45,888 nt of DNA from an uncultured Ruthenibacterium sp. (GCA_944388395.1 CALXIP010000022.1:1-45888); one strand, 5' to 3'; counted from the first letter of the stretch, positions 8,836-18,572 are shown. Program-made: numbers and translations. The notes: a model not told the origin generated them from the letters alone.

Positions 8836-9153
8836 ATGGAGGCTTTTGTGGAATTGATCATGGAGACGGACCGAAAGGCCCGCGCGCTGATCGATCAGGC
8901 GCAGGAAGAAAAAAAGGAGATCCTGGCCGGTGCGGAAAAACGTGCCAATGAGGAACTGAAAAAGCGGGAGGCTGCTCTGGAGGCCGGTAAAAAACAGGTG
9001 GACGCACAGCTGGACGCGGATACCCGCAAAGAGCGGGATGAAATGGACAAGGCTTATCTGGAGGCGAAGCACGCGCTGGATGCAGCCTTTGAAGAGAAGC
9101 GCGAAATGTGGCTGAAAGAGCTTCAGAACGGCGTGCTGAGCGGACAGGCCTGA
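8836..9153 (+). CDS. V-type ATPase peripheral-stalk subunit G/H-like
   Basis: 105 residues, almost entirely charged coiled coil (alternating Glu/Lys/Ala heptads) with no membrane segment. It matches in size, composition and first-gene position the G/H peripheral-stalk subunit of bacterial V-type ATPases (NtpF in Enterococcus, AhaH in archaea), which pairs with subunit E to form the stator. The start ATG at 8836 has GGAGGG 6 bases upstream. An upstream in-frame extension to 8704 is rejected as it covers the leader hairpin. First gene of the nine-gene operon. Confidence 0.82.
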   Translation: MEAFVELIMETDRKARALIDQAQEEKKEILAGAEKRANEELKKREAALEAGKKQVDAQLDADTRKERDEMDKAYLEAKHALDAAFEEKREMWLKELQNGVLSGQA

Positions 9154-9195
9154 ATGTTCCGGCGTTTTGTTCGCGGGAAAGGAGAGTGAACGGGG

Positions 9196-10248
9196 ATGCT
9201 GGAGAATCAATCTGCGCTGGCCATTGTGCCCAAGGCCAAGGCCATTGCCGCCCGCCGCCTGATGCGGGACGACTACGCCGAGCTGGAGCGCAAGCGCAGC
9301 GTGCTGGAAGTGACCACCGCGCTGCAGAACCACCCCTATTTTGCCGATAGCCTGAAGGGGCTTTCCCCCATGAATCTGCATCGCGCCCAGATCGAAGAGG
9401 CTTTGCGCAAAGACATTTTTTATAAATACGAATCGCTGATGCATTATACGTATAAGAAGGGAAGCTTCGGCACGTATTTTCTGATGCGCTGCGAGATCAC
9501 CGAACTTCTGGCCAAGATCCGACTGTTAAGCATGGGCTTCCGCCACCATTACATCGTGCAGCTGCCGGGCTTTTTGGCAAGCAAAACCAGTTTCAGCCTG
9601 CTGAAGCTGGCCAAGGCGGAAACCATTGAGGAGTGTGTGCCGGTGGTTGCGGGAACGCCCTACGCAAAGGTGCTGGCGTCTGTGATGCCGCCCCGGGGCA
9701 AACTGCCCGACTACCTGCTGTGTGAGCATGCGTTCTGGGACTACTACTATACCACGGTCATCCGGCAGATCGACCGCAGTATTCCCGGCCACACCCGGCA
9801 GGATACCAAGCGTCTGTTCCTTCAGCAGGCGGAGATCTACAATCTGGATCTGCTGTACCGCGCCAAAGCGTTTTACAATACGCAGCTGCCGCCGCAGAGG
9901 ATTCGCGCGCTGCTTTTGAATGTCAGCTATATTCTGCCGCCCCGGAAACTGTATGAGATGGCCAATGCCCGTGATCTGAACGAGTTCTTGCGGCTGTACA
10001 ATGACTCCCGGGCCAAAGCGGTGTACGGCGAGCGCACGGCTGACCTGGAGAAACCCTCGGACATTGAGGCGGACCGGGCGCTGTACCATGCGGCGGAGCG
10101 TTTGCTGCATTTTTCCTGCACGCCGCAGACGGTGCTGGCTGCCACGCTGTGTCTGGCGGATATTCAGCGCAGCAACATTATTAATATCATTGAAGGCGTG
10201 CGCTACGGTCTGCCGGCCGCGCAGATCAATGCGTTCCTCAAGTATTGA
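9196..10248 (+). CDS. atpC: V-type ATPase subunit C (central-stalk d-like)
   Basis: 350 residues, soluble and helical, ending with RSNIINIIEGVRYGLPA, a conserved C-terminal pattern of the V-type subunit C/d family (NtpC). The subunit forms a cup that joins the rotor ring to the central stalk D-F. The tri-repeat helical layout and the usual length of about 330-350 residues fit. The start ATG 9196 follows GGAGAGTGAACGGGG. In this operon C stands second, ahead of I and K, whereas in Enterococcus it follows E. Confidence 0.92.
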   Translation: MLENQSALAIVPKAKAIAARRLMRDDYAELERKRSVLEVTTALQNHPYFADSLKGLSPMNLHRAQIEEALRKDIFYKYESLMHYTYKKGSFGTYFLMRCEITELLAKIRLLSMGFRHHYIVQLPGFLASKTSFSLLKLAKAETIEECVPVVAGTPYAKVLASVMPPRGKLPDYLLCEHAFWDYYYTTVIRQIDRSIPGHTRQDTKRLFLQQAEIYNLDLLYRAKAFYNTQLPPQRIRALLLNVSYILPPRKLYEMANARDLNEFLRLYNDSRAKAVYGERTADLEKPSDIEADRALYHAAERLLHFSCTPQTVLAATLCLADIQRSNIINIIEGVRYGLPAAQINAFLKY

Positions 10249-10296
10249 AACGCCCGTTTTGATACGCAATCAAGATAAGAAACGAGGTGCCATAAC

Positions 10297-12252
10297 ATGG
10301 GCATGGTAAAAATGGAACATGTCAACATCTACGGCCCCGAGCGTGATCCACAGGCTACGCTGGAAGTTCTGGCGCGCGCCGCATGTTTCCAGCCGGACGA
10401 CGTGACCGAGAGCATCAATGCGGCCACCGGGCAGGCGGAGAACAAGTATACGCCTTTGCTGAACCAGACGCTGGGACTGATCAAGGACCTGGGACAGGAC
10501 AACACGCTGCTGGCTTACGATGGTCGGATGTTCGAGTACGACGAGGTGCGCCAGACAGTGGAAAAGCTTGCCGCGCAGGTGGCCGAGCGCAACCGGATGG
10601 AAACGGAGATCAACGCCAAGCTTGCCACCTATGAGCAGACCAAGGCGCAGCTGTACCATCTGACCGGCCTGCAGACCAGCATCGATGAGATTTTCAGCTG
10701 CAAATATCTGAAGGTGCGTTTCGGCCGTCTGCCCAAGGACAGCTTTATCAAGCTTCCTTATTATGAAGAACATTCGTTCACCTTCCACGAGTATGATTTT
10801 GACGGCGAGTACTATTGGGGCATGTATTTTGTCCCGGAAGACAAGGCGCACGAAGTGGACGATATTTTCGCCTCGCTGTATTTCGAGCGTGTGTGGGTGC
10901 CGGACTTCGTGCACGGCACGCCTCAGGACGCTATCGCACAGATCATCACCGAGGAAAACGAACTGCGCGAGCGCCAGAAGGAATTGAAAAACAACGCCCA
11001 GCTGGCGGATGCGAAAATGCTGGAATATCTGCGACGCTGTGCCGCATGGCTGAACTATGAATCGCAGATTTACGACATGTACAAATACGTGATCGTACTG
11101 GAGCACACCTATTACATCAGCGGCTATGTCCCCTGCGATGAAGTGGAGCACGTAAAGAACGCGCTGGCCATTCTCCCGGGCGTTCGCCTGTGCCGGGACA
11201 GCGAGCTGGAGGACGCCGAGACCCCGCCCGACCGCAAGCCGCCGGTGAAGCTGAAAAACAACTGGCTGTTCCGCCCCTTCGAAATGTTTGTGGACATGTA
11301 CGGCCTGCCGGAATACGGGGATCTGGACCCCACGGGTTTTGTGGCCATCACCTACGCGGTGCTGTTCGGCATCATGTTCGGCGATGTGGGCCAGGGCATT
11401 CTGCTGGGTCTGATCGGCTATTTTGTGATGTACAAAAAAATGCACATGCAAATCGGTCTGGTGCTGTCCCGCTGCAGTATTTTCTCCACCCTGTTCGGCT
11501 TTGTATACGGCAGCATCTTTGGCTTTGAGCACGCGCTGGACGGCTTCTACCGGATGCTGGGATTTGCGGAAAAACCCATGGATGTTCTGGAACCCAACAG
11601 CATCATCGTGCTTTTGGTTTCCAGCGTGATCGCGGGCATTTTCCTGATCGCGGCGGCTATGTTCACGGGTATTCTGTCCTGCATCCGCAGAGGTCATATT
11701 GCCGAGGCAATCTTTTCGGTCAATGGCGTCGCGGGCCTGGTGTTCTACTTCAGCCTGCTGGCCACGCTGGTGGAACTGGCGCTGGGGTACGACATCCCGT
11801 TTATCTGCACTCCCGTATTTTATGTGCTGTGCCTGGTGGTGCCGTTCTTGTGCATTTACTTCTCCGAGTTCATCTGTGCGCGCATCGAGGGCAAACCGGT
11901 GGAGGAGACCGTGGGCGAGATCTTTATGAATGGTTTCTTCGAAGTGTTTGACGCGCTGCTCAGTTTTGCATCCAATACCATGAGCTTTTTGCGTGTGGGC
12001 GGCTTTGCGCTGGCCCATGCAGGCATGATGACCATGGTGTTCACCCTCAGCGATATGACCACCAATCCGCTGCTGTACTGGCTCATCGTTCTGGTGGGCA
12101 ACCTGTTCGTCATGGCACTGGAAGGCCTGTTTGTGGGCATTCAGGTGCTGCGTCTTGAATTTTACGAAATGTTCAGCCGCTTCTTTGACGCCACCGGCCG
12201 TCCCTTTGACCCGCTGCGCGTTCGGCTGAACGGCGCCCAAAGCGAAGGCTGA
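10297..12252 (+). CDS. atpI: V-type ATPase subunit I (membrane a-like subunit)
   Basis: 651 residues. The first half (about 1-345) is soluble with long coiled-coil stretches that link to the E/G stalk; the second half (about 350-640) has seven to eight membrane helices and forms the stator side of the ion channel against the K ring. The helix region containing FLRVGGFALAHAGM carries the conserved arginine of the channel followed by LAHA, as in this family. GAGGTG lies 7 bases before ATG 10297. The gene is followed by an 80-base spacer with two hairpins before subunit K. Confidence 0.96.
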   Translation: MGMVKMEHVNIYGPERDPQATLEVLARAACFQPDDVTESINAATGQAENKYTPLLNQTLGLIKDLGQDNTLLAYDGRMFEYDEVRQTVEKLAAQVAERNRMETEINAKLATYEQTKAQLYHLTGLQTSIDEIFSCKYLKVRFGRLPKDSFIKLPYYEEHSFTFHEYDFDGEYYWGMYFVPEDKAHEVDDIFASLYFERVWVPDFVHGTPQDAIAQIITEENELRERQKELKNNAQLADAKMLEYLRRCAAWLNYESQIYDMYKYVIVLEHTYYISGYVPCDEVEHVKNALAILPGVRLCRDSELEDAETPPDRKPPVKLKNNWLFRPFEMFVDMYGLPEYGDLDPTGFVAITYAVLFGIMFGDVGQGILLGLIGYFVMYKKMHMQIGLVLSRCSIFSTLFGFVYGSIFGFEHALDGFYRMLGFAEKPMDVLEPNSIIVLLVSSVIAGIFLIAAAMFTGILSCIRRGHIAEAIFSVNGVAGLVFYFSLLATLVELALGYDIPFICTPVFYVLCLVVPFLCIYFSEFICARIEGKPVEETVGEIFMNGFFEVFDALLSFASNTMSFLRVGGFALAHAGMMTMVFTLSDMTTNPLLYWLIVLVGNLFVMALEGLFVGIQVLRLEFYEMFSRFFDATGRPFDPLRVRLNGAQSEG

Positions 12253-12261
12253 CGCCATCCT

Positions 12262-12316
12262 ATCCGGCCGGTGCCGGATTTGATCTCATAGATTATTACA
12301 CGCCGCCTTTTGCGGC
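12262..12316 (+). other. two intercistronic hairpins between subunits I and K
   Basis: ATCCGGC-CGGT-GCCGGAT (12262-12279) and GCCGC-CTTTT-GCGGC (12302-12316) lie between atpI and the rotor subunit gene. Neither is followed by a T-tract. Because subunit K is needed in many copies per complex, RNA processing or protection of the K message is a plausible role, but this is inference. Confidence 0.5.
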
Positions 12317-12332
12317 AGAATGGAGACACATT

Positions 12333-12677
12333 ATGAAAAATCAGAAACTGAAAAAAGCCGCTCGTACATTTGTGGTTCTGCTGGCCGTGTTTGTGCTGGC
12401 CTGCGCGCTTTCCAGCGTCGCGTTCGCTGAGGACGTCACCGCCGCGGCCGCTGCGCCGGACATCAACCAGGGCCTGGGTCTGCTGGCTGCCGCGCTGGCC
12501 ATGGGCATTGCCGCCATCGGTTCCGGCATCGCCGTGGGCGCGGGCGCTCCCGCTGCCATCGGTGCGCTGACAGAAGACCCCAAGAGCTTCGGTAAAGCGC
12601 TGATCTTTGTTGCTTTGGGCGAAGGTATTGCTCTGTACGGCATGCTGGTTGCCATCCTGATTTGGACGAAGGTGTAA
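12333..12677 (+). CDS. atpK: V-type ATPase rotor subunit K (proteolipid), single hairpin with signal-like N-terminus
   Basis: 114 residues. An N-terminal basic and hydrophobic stretch ends in SSVAFAED, resembling a signal peptide with cleavage after A32. The rest is one Gly/Ala-rich helical hairpin: helix 1 about 46-79, loop TEDPKS, helix 2 about 87-111 with the ion-binding carboxylate E97 in ALGEGIALYG. Many bacterial V-type K subunits have two fused hairpins of about 155 residues; this one has a single hairpin. Gln is absent from helix 1, which argues weakly for protons rather than sodium as the coupling ion. GGAGA precedes ATG 12333 by 7 bases. Confidence 0.93.
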   Translation: MKNQKLKKAARTFVVLLAVFVLACALSSVAFAEDVTAAAAAPDINQGLGLLAAALAMGIAAIGSGIAVGAGAPAAIGALTEDPKSFGKALIFVALGEGIALYGMLVAILIWTKV

Positions 12678-12682
12678 GTTCC

Positions 12683-12991
12683 ATGAAATATTTTCTCATC
12701 AGCGACAACGTAGACACCCTGGCCGGCATGCGCCTGGTGGGCGTGCGCGGCGTTGTGGTGCATGAGCCGGAGGAAATGAACCAGGCGCTGGAGAAAGCCT
12801 GCGCCGACCCCGAGATCGGTCTGGTGCTGATCACGGACAAACTTGTGGCCAAGTGTGCGGACGTGGTGTTCGCCTACAAACTGAACCGCAGGCGCCCGCT
12901 GATCGTGGAAATGCCGGACCGGCACAGCGACACCAACCCCGGAGACAGCATACGGCGCTACATCTCTGAGGCGGTGGGCGTGAAGATTTGA
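12683..12991 (+). CDS. atpF: V-type ATPase subunit F
   Basis: 102 residues with a Rossmann-like alpha/beta pattern (FLISDNVDTLAGMRLVGVRG, LVLITDKLV) typical of V-type subunit F (NtpG in Enterococcus), which sits with D in the central rotor stalk. ATG 12683 is chosen over an upstream in-frame TTG because AAGGTG lies 8 bases upstream and the family begins at this MKYFLISD. The gap to the K stop is 5 bases. Confidence 0.92.
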   Translation: MKYFLISDNVDTLAGMRLVGVRGVVVHEPEEMNQALEKACADPEIGLVLITDKLVAKCADVVFAYKLNRRRPLIVEMPDRHSDTNPGDSIRRYISEAVGVKI

Positions 12992-13001
12992 GGTGACGGG
13001 A

Positions 13002-13622
13002 ATGAGTAAGAAAAACGTGGAACTGGAGCGCACCGCGCAGAAGATTTCGGAAAACGGGCAGTCCTTTGCGCAGTTTTCTGATTCGGTTCTGGATGCCGCC
13101 CGCCAGCAGGCCGAGGCCATTCTCGCCGAGGCCAAGGTCCAGGCAGATCAGAAGTACGCTTCCATTGTGGGCGTGCAGCGCACGGATCCGCTGGAGGCCT
13201 ACCGGGCCGAAGCCCGGGCCAAGCTGGGGCGTGAGATGGCCGCGGCGCGCCAGGAAAATCGAAAGAAGCTGCTGGGGTATCGCGGCCAGCTGGTAAACGC
13301 TTTGTTTGCCGAGCTGGAAGAGAACCTGGCGGCTTATGTGGACACGCCGGCCTATGTGGACGGCGTGGTGAAAACCATGCTGCGCCATCAGGCCGATGTT
13401 CAGCCCGGCTGTGTGGTACAGGTGCGGCCGCAGGATCTGGCACGGCTGCAGCCCGCGCTGGAAAAAGCCCTGCCCGGCTGCCAGGTGCAGGCGGACCGGG
13501 AGATTCGGTTCGGCGGCGCAAAGCTGCGCACCGGACGGCGTTTGTTCGACGAGACGCTGGATGATGCCATCCGCGCACAGCGCACCGCGTTTCTGGGCCG
13601 GTGCGGCCTGCGCGTCGAGTGA
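13002..13622 (+). CDS. atpE: V-type ATPase subunit E (peripheral stalk)
   Basis: 206 residues: an N-terminal Ala/Glu/Lys-rich coiled coil (about 1-90) and a C-terminal globular part that binds the A3B3 head, including the segment ADREIRFGGAKLRTGRRLFDETLDD, shortened here in sense to the family's typical end. The partner is the G-like first subunit. The start is ATG 13002 with GAGGTG 6 bases upstream; a GTG at 12993 lies within that ribosome site and is rejected. Confidence 0.9.
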   Translation: MSKKNVELERTAQKISENGQSFAQFSDSVLDAARQQAEAILAEAKVQADQKYASIVGVQRTDPLEAYRAEARAKLGREMAAARQENRKKLLGYRGQLVNALFAELEENLAAYVDTPAYVDGVVKTMLRHQADVQPGCVVQVRPQDLARLQPALEKALPGCQVQADREIRFGGAKLRTGRRLFDETLDDAIRAQRTAFLGRCGLRVE

Positions 13623-13659
13623 GACGCCCATTTACAGTACAGATAGTTAGGAGCAGCCT

Positions 13660-15450
13660 ATGAAAGATACGATCTATTCGATCAACGGGCCTGTCGTCAC
13701 GGTGCGTGACACGGACAGCTTCGGCATGATGGAAATGGTCTACGTGGGCAACGCGGGCCTGATCGGTGAGGTCATCCATGTCAGCGATGACCGGACCACC
13801 ATTCAGGTGTACGAGAACACCACGGGCCTGTCGGTGGGCGAGCCGGTCAAAGGGACCGGCGCACCTCTGTCCGCCACGCTGGGACCCGGCATTATGGAGA
13901 ACATCTTCGACGGCATCGAGCGCCCCCTGGGCGAAATTGCCGAGAAGAACGGTGCCTTCATTGCCACCGGTGTCCATGTGAGCAGTCTGGACGAGACCCG
14001 CAAATGGGACGTGACCGTCACGGTAAAGCCCGGCGCCAGTGTGCGGGGCGGCGATGTGATCGCCACGTGCCCGGAAACCAGCATCATCACCCATAAGAGC
14101 ATGGTCCCGCCCGATGTGTCCGGCACGGTCATCTGGGCGGCGGAGGACGGCGCCTATACGGTGACGGACCCCATCTGCAAAGTGAAGACCCCCGAAGGGG
14201 AGGAAAAAACGCTGTGTCTGGCACAGCGCTGGCCTATTCGTGTGCCCCGCCCTGTGCAGGACCGTGAGGTGATCGGCCGTCCGCTGATCACCGGTCAGCG
14301 CGTCATCGACACGCTGTTTCCCATTGCCAAGGGCGGCGTGGCCGCCATTCCCGGCGGTTTCGGCACTGGCAAGACCATGACCCAGCACCAGCTGGCCAAA
14401 TGGTGCGACGCCGATATCATCATCTATGTGGGCTGCGGCGAGCGCGGCAACGAGATGACCCAGGTTTTGAACGAGTTCCGGGAGCTGGAAGACCCCAAGA
14501 GCGGCAAACCCATGACCCAGCGCACAGTGCTGATTGCCAACACATCCAACATGCCTGTGGCCGCCCGTGAGGCGTCCATTTACACAGGCATCACGCTGGC
14601 CGAATACTACCGCGATATGGGCTACGATGTGGCCATGATGGCCGACTCCACCTCCCGCTGGGCCGAGGCTCTGCGTGAGATTTCCGGCCGTCTGGAGGAA
14701 ATGCCCGCAGAAGAGGGCTTCCCGGCCTATCTTCCCAGCCGTCTGGCGGCCTTTTACGAGCGCGCCGGCTGCGTGAAGAATCTGAACGGCAGCACCGGCA
14801 GCGTGTCGGTCATCGGCGCGGTGTCGCCGCAGGGTTCCGACTTCTCCGAGCCGGTCACCCAGAACACCAAGCGCTTTGTGCGCTGCTTTTTGGCGCTGGA
14901 CAAAAGCCTGGCCTATGCCCGGCACTATCCCGCCATCAACTGGACCATCAGTTACAGCGAATATTACGAGGATCTGGACCCCTATTACATCGCCAATGTG
15001 GGCGAGGACTTCTGCAAAATGCGCGGCCGGATGCTGGGCCTGCTCAGCGAGGAGAACAAGCTGATGGAGATCGTCAAGCTGATCGGCTCCGACGTGCTGC
15101 CCGACTCGCAGAAAGTCACGCTGGAAGTGGCCCGTGTGATCCGCGTGGGCTTCTTGCAGCAGAATGCGTTCCACAAAAACGATACGTATGTGCCGCTGTC
15201 CAAGCAGATGTGGATGATGGAGGCCATTCTTCACCTGTATGACCGGGCTGTGGAGCTGGTGGGCGCCGGCGTGCCGGTCAGCGCCATGAGCGAGGCGGGC
15301 CTGTTCGACAAGCTCATCAAAGTGAAGTATGAGATCCCCAACGACAAGCCTGAAATGTTCGGACAGTACAATCAGGAGCTGGACGCGATGTGCGCCGAGC
15401 TGCTGGAAAAACAGAAGCCGCTGAATGCGGCGAAAGCGGAAGGGAAGTGA
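13660..15450 (+). CDS. atpA: V-type ATPase catalytic subunit A
   Basis: 596 residues, full length. The P-loop GGFGTGKT lies at residues 232-239 and the downstream [19 protein letters not shown] and [18 protein letters not shown] segments are hallmarks of the A subunit, as is the inserted non-homologous region (about 115-190). Catalytic subunit of the A3B3 head; ATP hydrolysis or synthesis depending on ion gradient. GGAGCAG upstream of ATG 13660 serves as ribosome site. Six bases separate it from subunit B. Confidence 0.98.
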   Translation: MKDTIYSINGPVVTVRDTDSFGMMEMVYVGNAGLIGEVIHVSDDRTTIQVYENTTGLSVGEPVKGTGAPLSATLGPGIMENIFDGIERPLGEIAEKNGAFIATGVHVSSLDETRKWDVTVTVKPGASVRGGDVIATCPETSIITHKSMVPPDVSGTVIWAAEDGAYTVTDPICKVKTPEGEEKTLCLAQRWPIRVPRPVQDREVIGRPLITGQRVIDTLFPIAKGGVAAIPGGFGTGKTMTQHQLAKWCDADIIIYVGCGERGNEMTQVLNEFRELEDPKSGKPMTQRTVLIANTSNMPVAAREASIYTGITLAEYYRDMGYDVAMMADSTSRWAEALREISGRLEEMPAEEGFPAYLPSRLAAFYERAGCVKNLNGSTGSVSVIGAVSPQGSDFSEPVTQNTKRFVRCFLALDKSLAYARHYPAINWTISYSEYYEDLDPYYIANVGEDFCKMRGRMLGLLSEENKLMEIVKLIGSDVLPDSQKVTLEVARVIRVGFLQQNAFHKNDTYVPLSKQMWMMEAILHLYDRAVELVGAGVPVSAMSEAGLFDKLIKVKYEIPNDKPEMFGQYNQELDAMCAELLEKQKPLNAAKAEGK

Positions 15451-15456
15451 TCTGCC

Positions 15457-16830
15457 ATGGCCATGGAATATTTGGGGCTGAGCGATATCAACGGCCCGCT
15501 GGTCGCCATTGACGGCGTGGAAAATGCCAGCTATGAGGAAATGGTGGAGATCAAAACAAAAGACGGCGTGCGCACGGGCCGCGTGGTGGCCCTGGAAGGA
15601 AAGCGCGCGGTGGTGCAGGTGTTTGCAGGCACCAACGGTCTGACGCTGTCCGGCACTTCCACCCGTTTTACCGGCGAACCCATGCGCCTGGCGCTGGCCC
15701 CCGAAATTGTGGGCCGCATTTTCAACGGCGCGGGCGAACCCATTGACGGCCTGGGCCCGGTGTTTGCCAGCCGTTTTGATGACATCAACGGCAGCGCCAT
15801 CAACCCGGTGTCCCGTTCGTATCCCCGCAACTACATCCGCACGGGCATCTCTTCCATCGATACGCTGATCACACTGATCCGCGGCCAGAAGCTGCCCATT
15901 TTCTCCGGTTCCGGCATGAGCCACAACAAGCTGGCTGCCCAGATCGTGCGGCAGGCCAAGCTGAGCGGCGAAAAAACCGAAAACTTCGGCATCGTGTTCT
16001 GCGCCATGGGCGTCACAAAGGACGTGGCTGAATACTTCCGCCGCAGCTTTGAAGAGTCCGGCGCGCTCAGCCGCGTGACCATGTTTTTGAACCTGTCTTC
16101 AGACCCCATTATCGAGCGTATTCTGACGCCGCGCTGCGCGCTGACTGCGGCGGAGTATCTGGCGTTTGAACAGAATATGCACGTGCTGGTGGTCATGACG
16201 GACATGACCAGTTACGCCGAAGCGCTGCGCGAGTTCTCTTCCTCCAAAGGCGAGATCCCCGGCCGAAAGGGCTATCCGGGTTATTTGTACTCCGACTTCG
16301 CCAGCCTGTACGAACGGGCCGGCGTCATTGAAGGGCGCGAAGGCAGCGTGACCCAGATCCCCATTCTCACCATGCCCAACGACGATATCACCCATCCGAT
16401 TCCGGACCTTACAGGTTATATCACCGAAGGACAGATCGTTCTGGACCGGTACCTGGACCAGCAGGGCATTTATCCGCCCATCAGCGTGCTGCCCAGCCTG
16501 TCCCGTCTGATGAAGGACGGCATCGGCAAGGGCTTTACCCGCGAGGATCATGCCGACGTGTCCAACCAGCTGTTTGCCAGCTATGCAAAGGTGTCGGATG
16601 CCCGCGGTCTGGCCAGCGTCATCGGCGAGGAAGAGCTGTCCACCACCGACAAGCTGTATCTGGATTTCGGCAACCACTTCGAGCATGAGTTCCTGGGCCA
16701 GGGCGCCGATGAGGACCGCACCATTGACCAGAGTTTGGATCTGGGCTGGCGGCTTTTGTCCATCCTGCCCCGCGAGGAGCTGGAGCGCATCGACGAAAAG
16801 GTGCTGGAGCAGCATTACGGCAAGCATTGA
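15457..16830 (+). CDS. atpB: V-type ATPase subunit B (non-catalytic nucleotide-binding)
   Basis: 457 residues with the B-subunit signatures [19 protein letters not shown] (degenerate P-loop replaced), [20 protein letters not shown] and [21 protein letters not shown]. It alternates with A in the hexameric head and supplies the arginine finger. Start ATG 15457, with a second ATG two codons later (15463); the first is favoured by GGGAAGTG 8 bases upstream. Confidence 0.98.
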   Translation: MAMEYLGLSDINGPLVAIDGVENASYEEMVEIKTKDGVRTGRVVALEGKRAVVQVFAGTNGLTLSGTSTRFTGEPMRLALAPEIVGRIFNGAGEPIDGLGPVFASRFDDINGSAINPVSRSYPRNYIRTGISSIDTLITLIRGQKLPIFSGSGMSHNKLAAQIVRQAKLSGEKTENFGIVFCAMGVTKDVAEYFRRSFEESGALSRVTMFLNLSSDPIIERILTPRCALTAAEYLAFEQNMHVLVVMTDMTSYAEALREFSSSKGEIPGRKGYPGYLYSDFASLYERAGVIEGREGSVTQIPILTMPNDDITHPIPDLTGYITEGQIVLDRYLDQQGIYPPISVLPSLSRLMKDGIGKGFTREDHADVSNQLFASYAKVSDARGLASVIGEEELSTTDKLYLDFGNHFEHEFLGQGADEDRTIDQSLDLGWRLLSILPREELERIDEKVLEQHYGKH

Positions 16831-16864
16831 TTGAGATTTTCGACCACCCGGGAGGTGTTGTACC

Positions 16865-17485
16865 ATGGCCGAACAGATATTCCCCACAAAAGGCAATCTG
16901 ATTGCCTGCAAAAAGAACCTGTCTCTGGCCAAGCTGGGCTTTGACCTGCTGGACCGCAAGCGCAACGTGCTCATGCGGGAGATGATGAAGCTGATCGATG
17001 AGGCCGCCGGGATGCAGAAGGAGATCGGTGATACGTTTATCCGCTCCTACACAGCGCTGCAAAGCGCCAACATCACGCTGGGCATTGACCGCTCTCTGGA
17101 GAACGCCGTGCCGGAGGAGAAAGGCTTTTCTGTCACCAGTCACAGCATCATGGGCGTGGATCTGCCCACGGGCCATCTGGACAGCCCGCCTCCTTTCCCG
17201 TACTACGGCTTTTCCGACACCAATTCACAGCTGGATTACGCATATATGTGCTTTGATAACGTCAAACATTTGTGTGCGAAACTGGCGGGCATCGAGCACA
17301 GCGTGTACGGCCTGGCCACGGCCAGCAAAAAGACACAGCGCCGTGCCAACATGCTGGAGAACGTGGTGATTCCCAAGCTGGAGACCAACATTCGTTTTAT
17401 CTCCAGCACACTGGAGGAGCACGAGCGTGAAGAATTCACCCGCATGAAGGTCATCAAAAGCCAGAAATCTAAAAAACAGGCATGA
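16865..17485 (+). CDS. atpD: V-type ATPase subunit D (central rotor shaft)
   Basis: 206 residues starting MAEQIFPTKGNLIACKKNLSL, which matches the conserved N-terminus of subunit D, with long N- and C-terminal helices that form the shaft turning inside A3B3 and a short middle part. GGGAGGTG stands 7 bases before ATG 16865. Last gene of the operon; a strong terminator follows directly. Confidence 0.95.
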   Translation: MAEQIFPTKGNLIACKKNLSLAKLGFDLLDRKRNVLMREMMKLIDEAAGMQKEIGDTFIRSYTALQSANITLGIDRSLENAVPEEKGFSVTSHSIMGVDLPTGHLDSPPPFPYYGFSDTNSQLDYAYMCFDNVKHLCAKLAGIEHSVYGLATASKKTQRRANMLENVVIPKLETNIRFISSTLEEHEREEFTRMKVIKSQKSKKQA

Positions 17486-17486
17486 C

Positions 17487-17521
17487 AAAGGCGCCGTCCC
17501 ACCGGGGACGGCGCCTTTTTA
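17487..17521 (+). terminator. terminator of V-ATPase operon
   Basis: AAAGGCGCCGTCC and GGACGGCGCCTTTTT form a 13-bp stem with a short CACCG-type loop and a T-tract, directly after subunit D. Confidence 0.92.
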
Positions 17522-17543
17522 TGTAAGGTTTTGCAGCAGTTGA

Positions 17544-17579
17544 AAAAACAAGCCAGCATTGAAATGCTGGCTTGTTTTT
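17544..17579 (-). terminator. terminator of the lyase/ABC importer operon
   Basis: AAAAACAAGCCAGCATT pairs perfectly with AATGCTGGCTTGTTTTT around a 3-base loop. Its position 10 bases past the NanA-like stop makes it the end of the minus-strand operon; it may act in both directions. Confidence 0.88.
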
Positions 17580-17588
17580 GCTTTAAAA

Positions 17589-18518
17589 TCAGGCTCTGCC
17601 GGGTTTGCGTCCGCAGTACTTCATGGTCGCCTCTTCGATTCGCCGTTCGATTTCTACCAGTGCACGGCGGTCATCGTCGTTGACAGGAACCAGAGGTCTG
17701 CGTGCTTCGCCGATCTCGAACCCCTGCAGATGCAGGATGTACTTCAAGCCGGAAATCAGATGACCGTGGCAGCGAAGAATATCCAGAGTTGCTGTGGTCA
17801 TGAACCGCTGAATCTCGCCGGCCAGCGCATAGTCTCCGGCGCGGATGCAGGCATCCGCTTTCAAATACAGGTCCAGCATCACCACATAGGTGCTGCCGAT
17901 GCCGCTGTCTGCGCCCATCAGACGGCCCGCCACAAATTGCTCGTCCGGTCCGTTGAAGACAACGCAGCGGTCCTTGCCGCAGGCCTTGAACTGAAGCATA
18001 TCCATCACGGGCAGCGAGGTGTTCTTGATGCCGATGACATAGGGGTTCTCCAGCATTTTGCGGAAAATGTCAAAGCTGATGGTCACGCCGGTGGTGCCGG
18101 GAATGTTGTAGAGAATGAAGGGCAGATGCGCCGCTTCAATCATGGCGTTCCAGTAATCCATGATGCCGTAATCCGGCTGGGCGAAGTAGTAGGGAGGCAC
18201 TGACGAAATGGCGTCAATGCCGCATTCGGCCGCATACTTGGCCAGTGCAACGCTGTCCCGTGTGGCAGCAGCGCCTACATGGGCGATGACAGTCAGCCCG
18301 TCCGCGGCTTCTTTTACCGCTTTCATAGTCAGGCGGCGTTCGTCCACGGTCTGATACGGGAACTCGCCGGAGCTTCCGGTGATGTACACGCCTTTTGCAC
18401 CGCGTTCAGCGCAATAACGTACCAGGTCCTGGGTTCGTTCCGGACTGATTTCCCCATTGTCGTCATAGCAGGCGGGAAAAGCCGGAAAGATCCCTTTGAA
18501 TTTTTCAAGATCGATCAT
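17589..18518 (-). CDS. nanA: N-acetylneuraminate lyase-like aldolase (DapA/NanA family)
   Basis: 309 residues, a full TIM barrel. The family cleaves or forms C-C bonds through a lysine-pyruvate imine. The Schiff-base lysine is K165 in IGIKNTS and the tyrosine Y137 in LYNIPGTTG, with GSSGE at 48-52. T167, D192-E193 in NGPDEQF and S209 in GIGSTY match, within one position, the sialic acid contacts known in E. coli NanA, which favours N-acetylneuraminate lyase over dihydrodipicolinate synthase. The residue matches are from memory. Last gene of the ABC importer operon. Other 2-keto-3-deoxy acids remain possible substrates. Confidence 0.75.
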   Translation of the reverse strand: MIDLEKFKGIFPAFPACYDDNGEISPERTQDLVRYCAERGAKGVYITGSSGEFPYQTVDERRLTMKAVKEAADGLTVIAHVGAAATRDSVALAKYAAECGIDAISSVPPYYFAQPDYGIMDYWNAMIEAAHLPFILYNIPGTTGVTISFDIFRKMLENPYVIGIKNTSLPVMDMLQFKACGKDRCVVFNGPDEQFVAGRLMGADSGIGSTYVVMLDLYLKADACIRAGDYALAGEIQRFMTTATLDILRCHGHLISGLKYILHLQGFEIGEARRPLVPVNDDDRRALVEIERRIEEATMKYCGRKPGRA

Positions 18519-18572
18519 AACTGCACCCTTTCCTTTTTTTGATCATTTTGCTGTTGCACAGCAATTGTTCCT

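Noticed and set aside
10270-12258. Long minus-strand open frame opposite atpI
   Set aside because: Same reason: complete overlap with a recognised gene, abnormal composition.
12958-15924. Very long open frame on the minus strand opposite atpE, atpA and the start of atpB
   Set aside because: It lies antisense to well-conserved V-ATPase genes, has His/Gln/Gly-rich composition typical of shadow frames in GC-rich coding DNA, and has no ribosome site.
17486-17588. CRISPR or repeat array from successive inverted repeats
   Set aside because: They are two independent terminators of different sequence, one per convergent operon.
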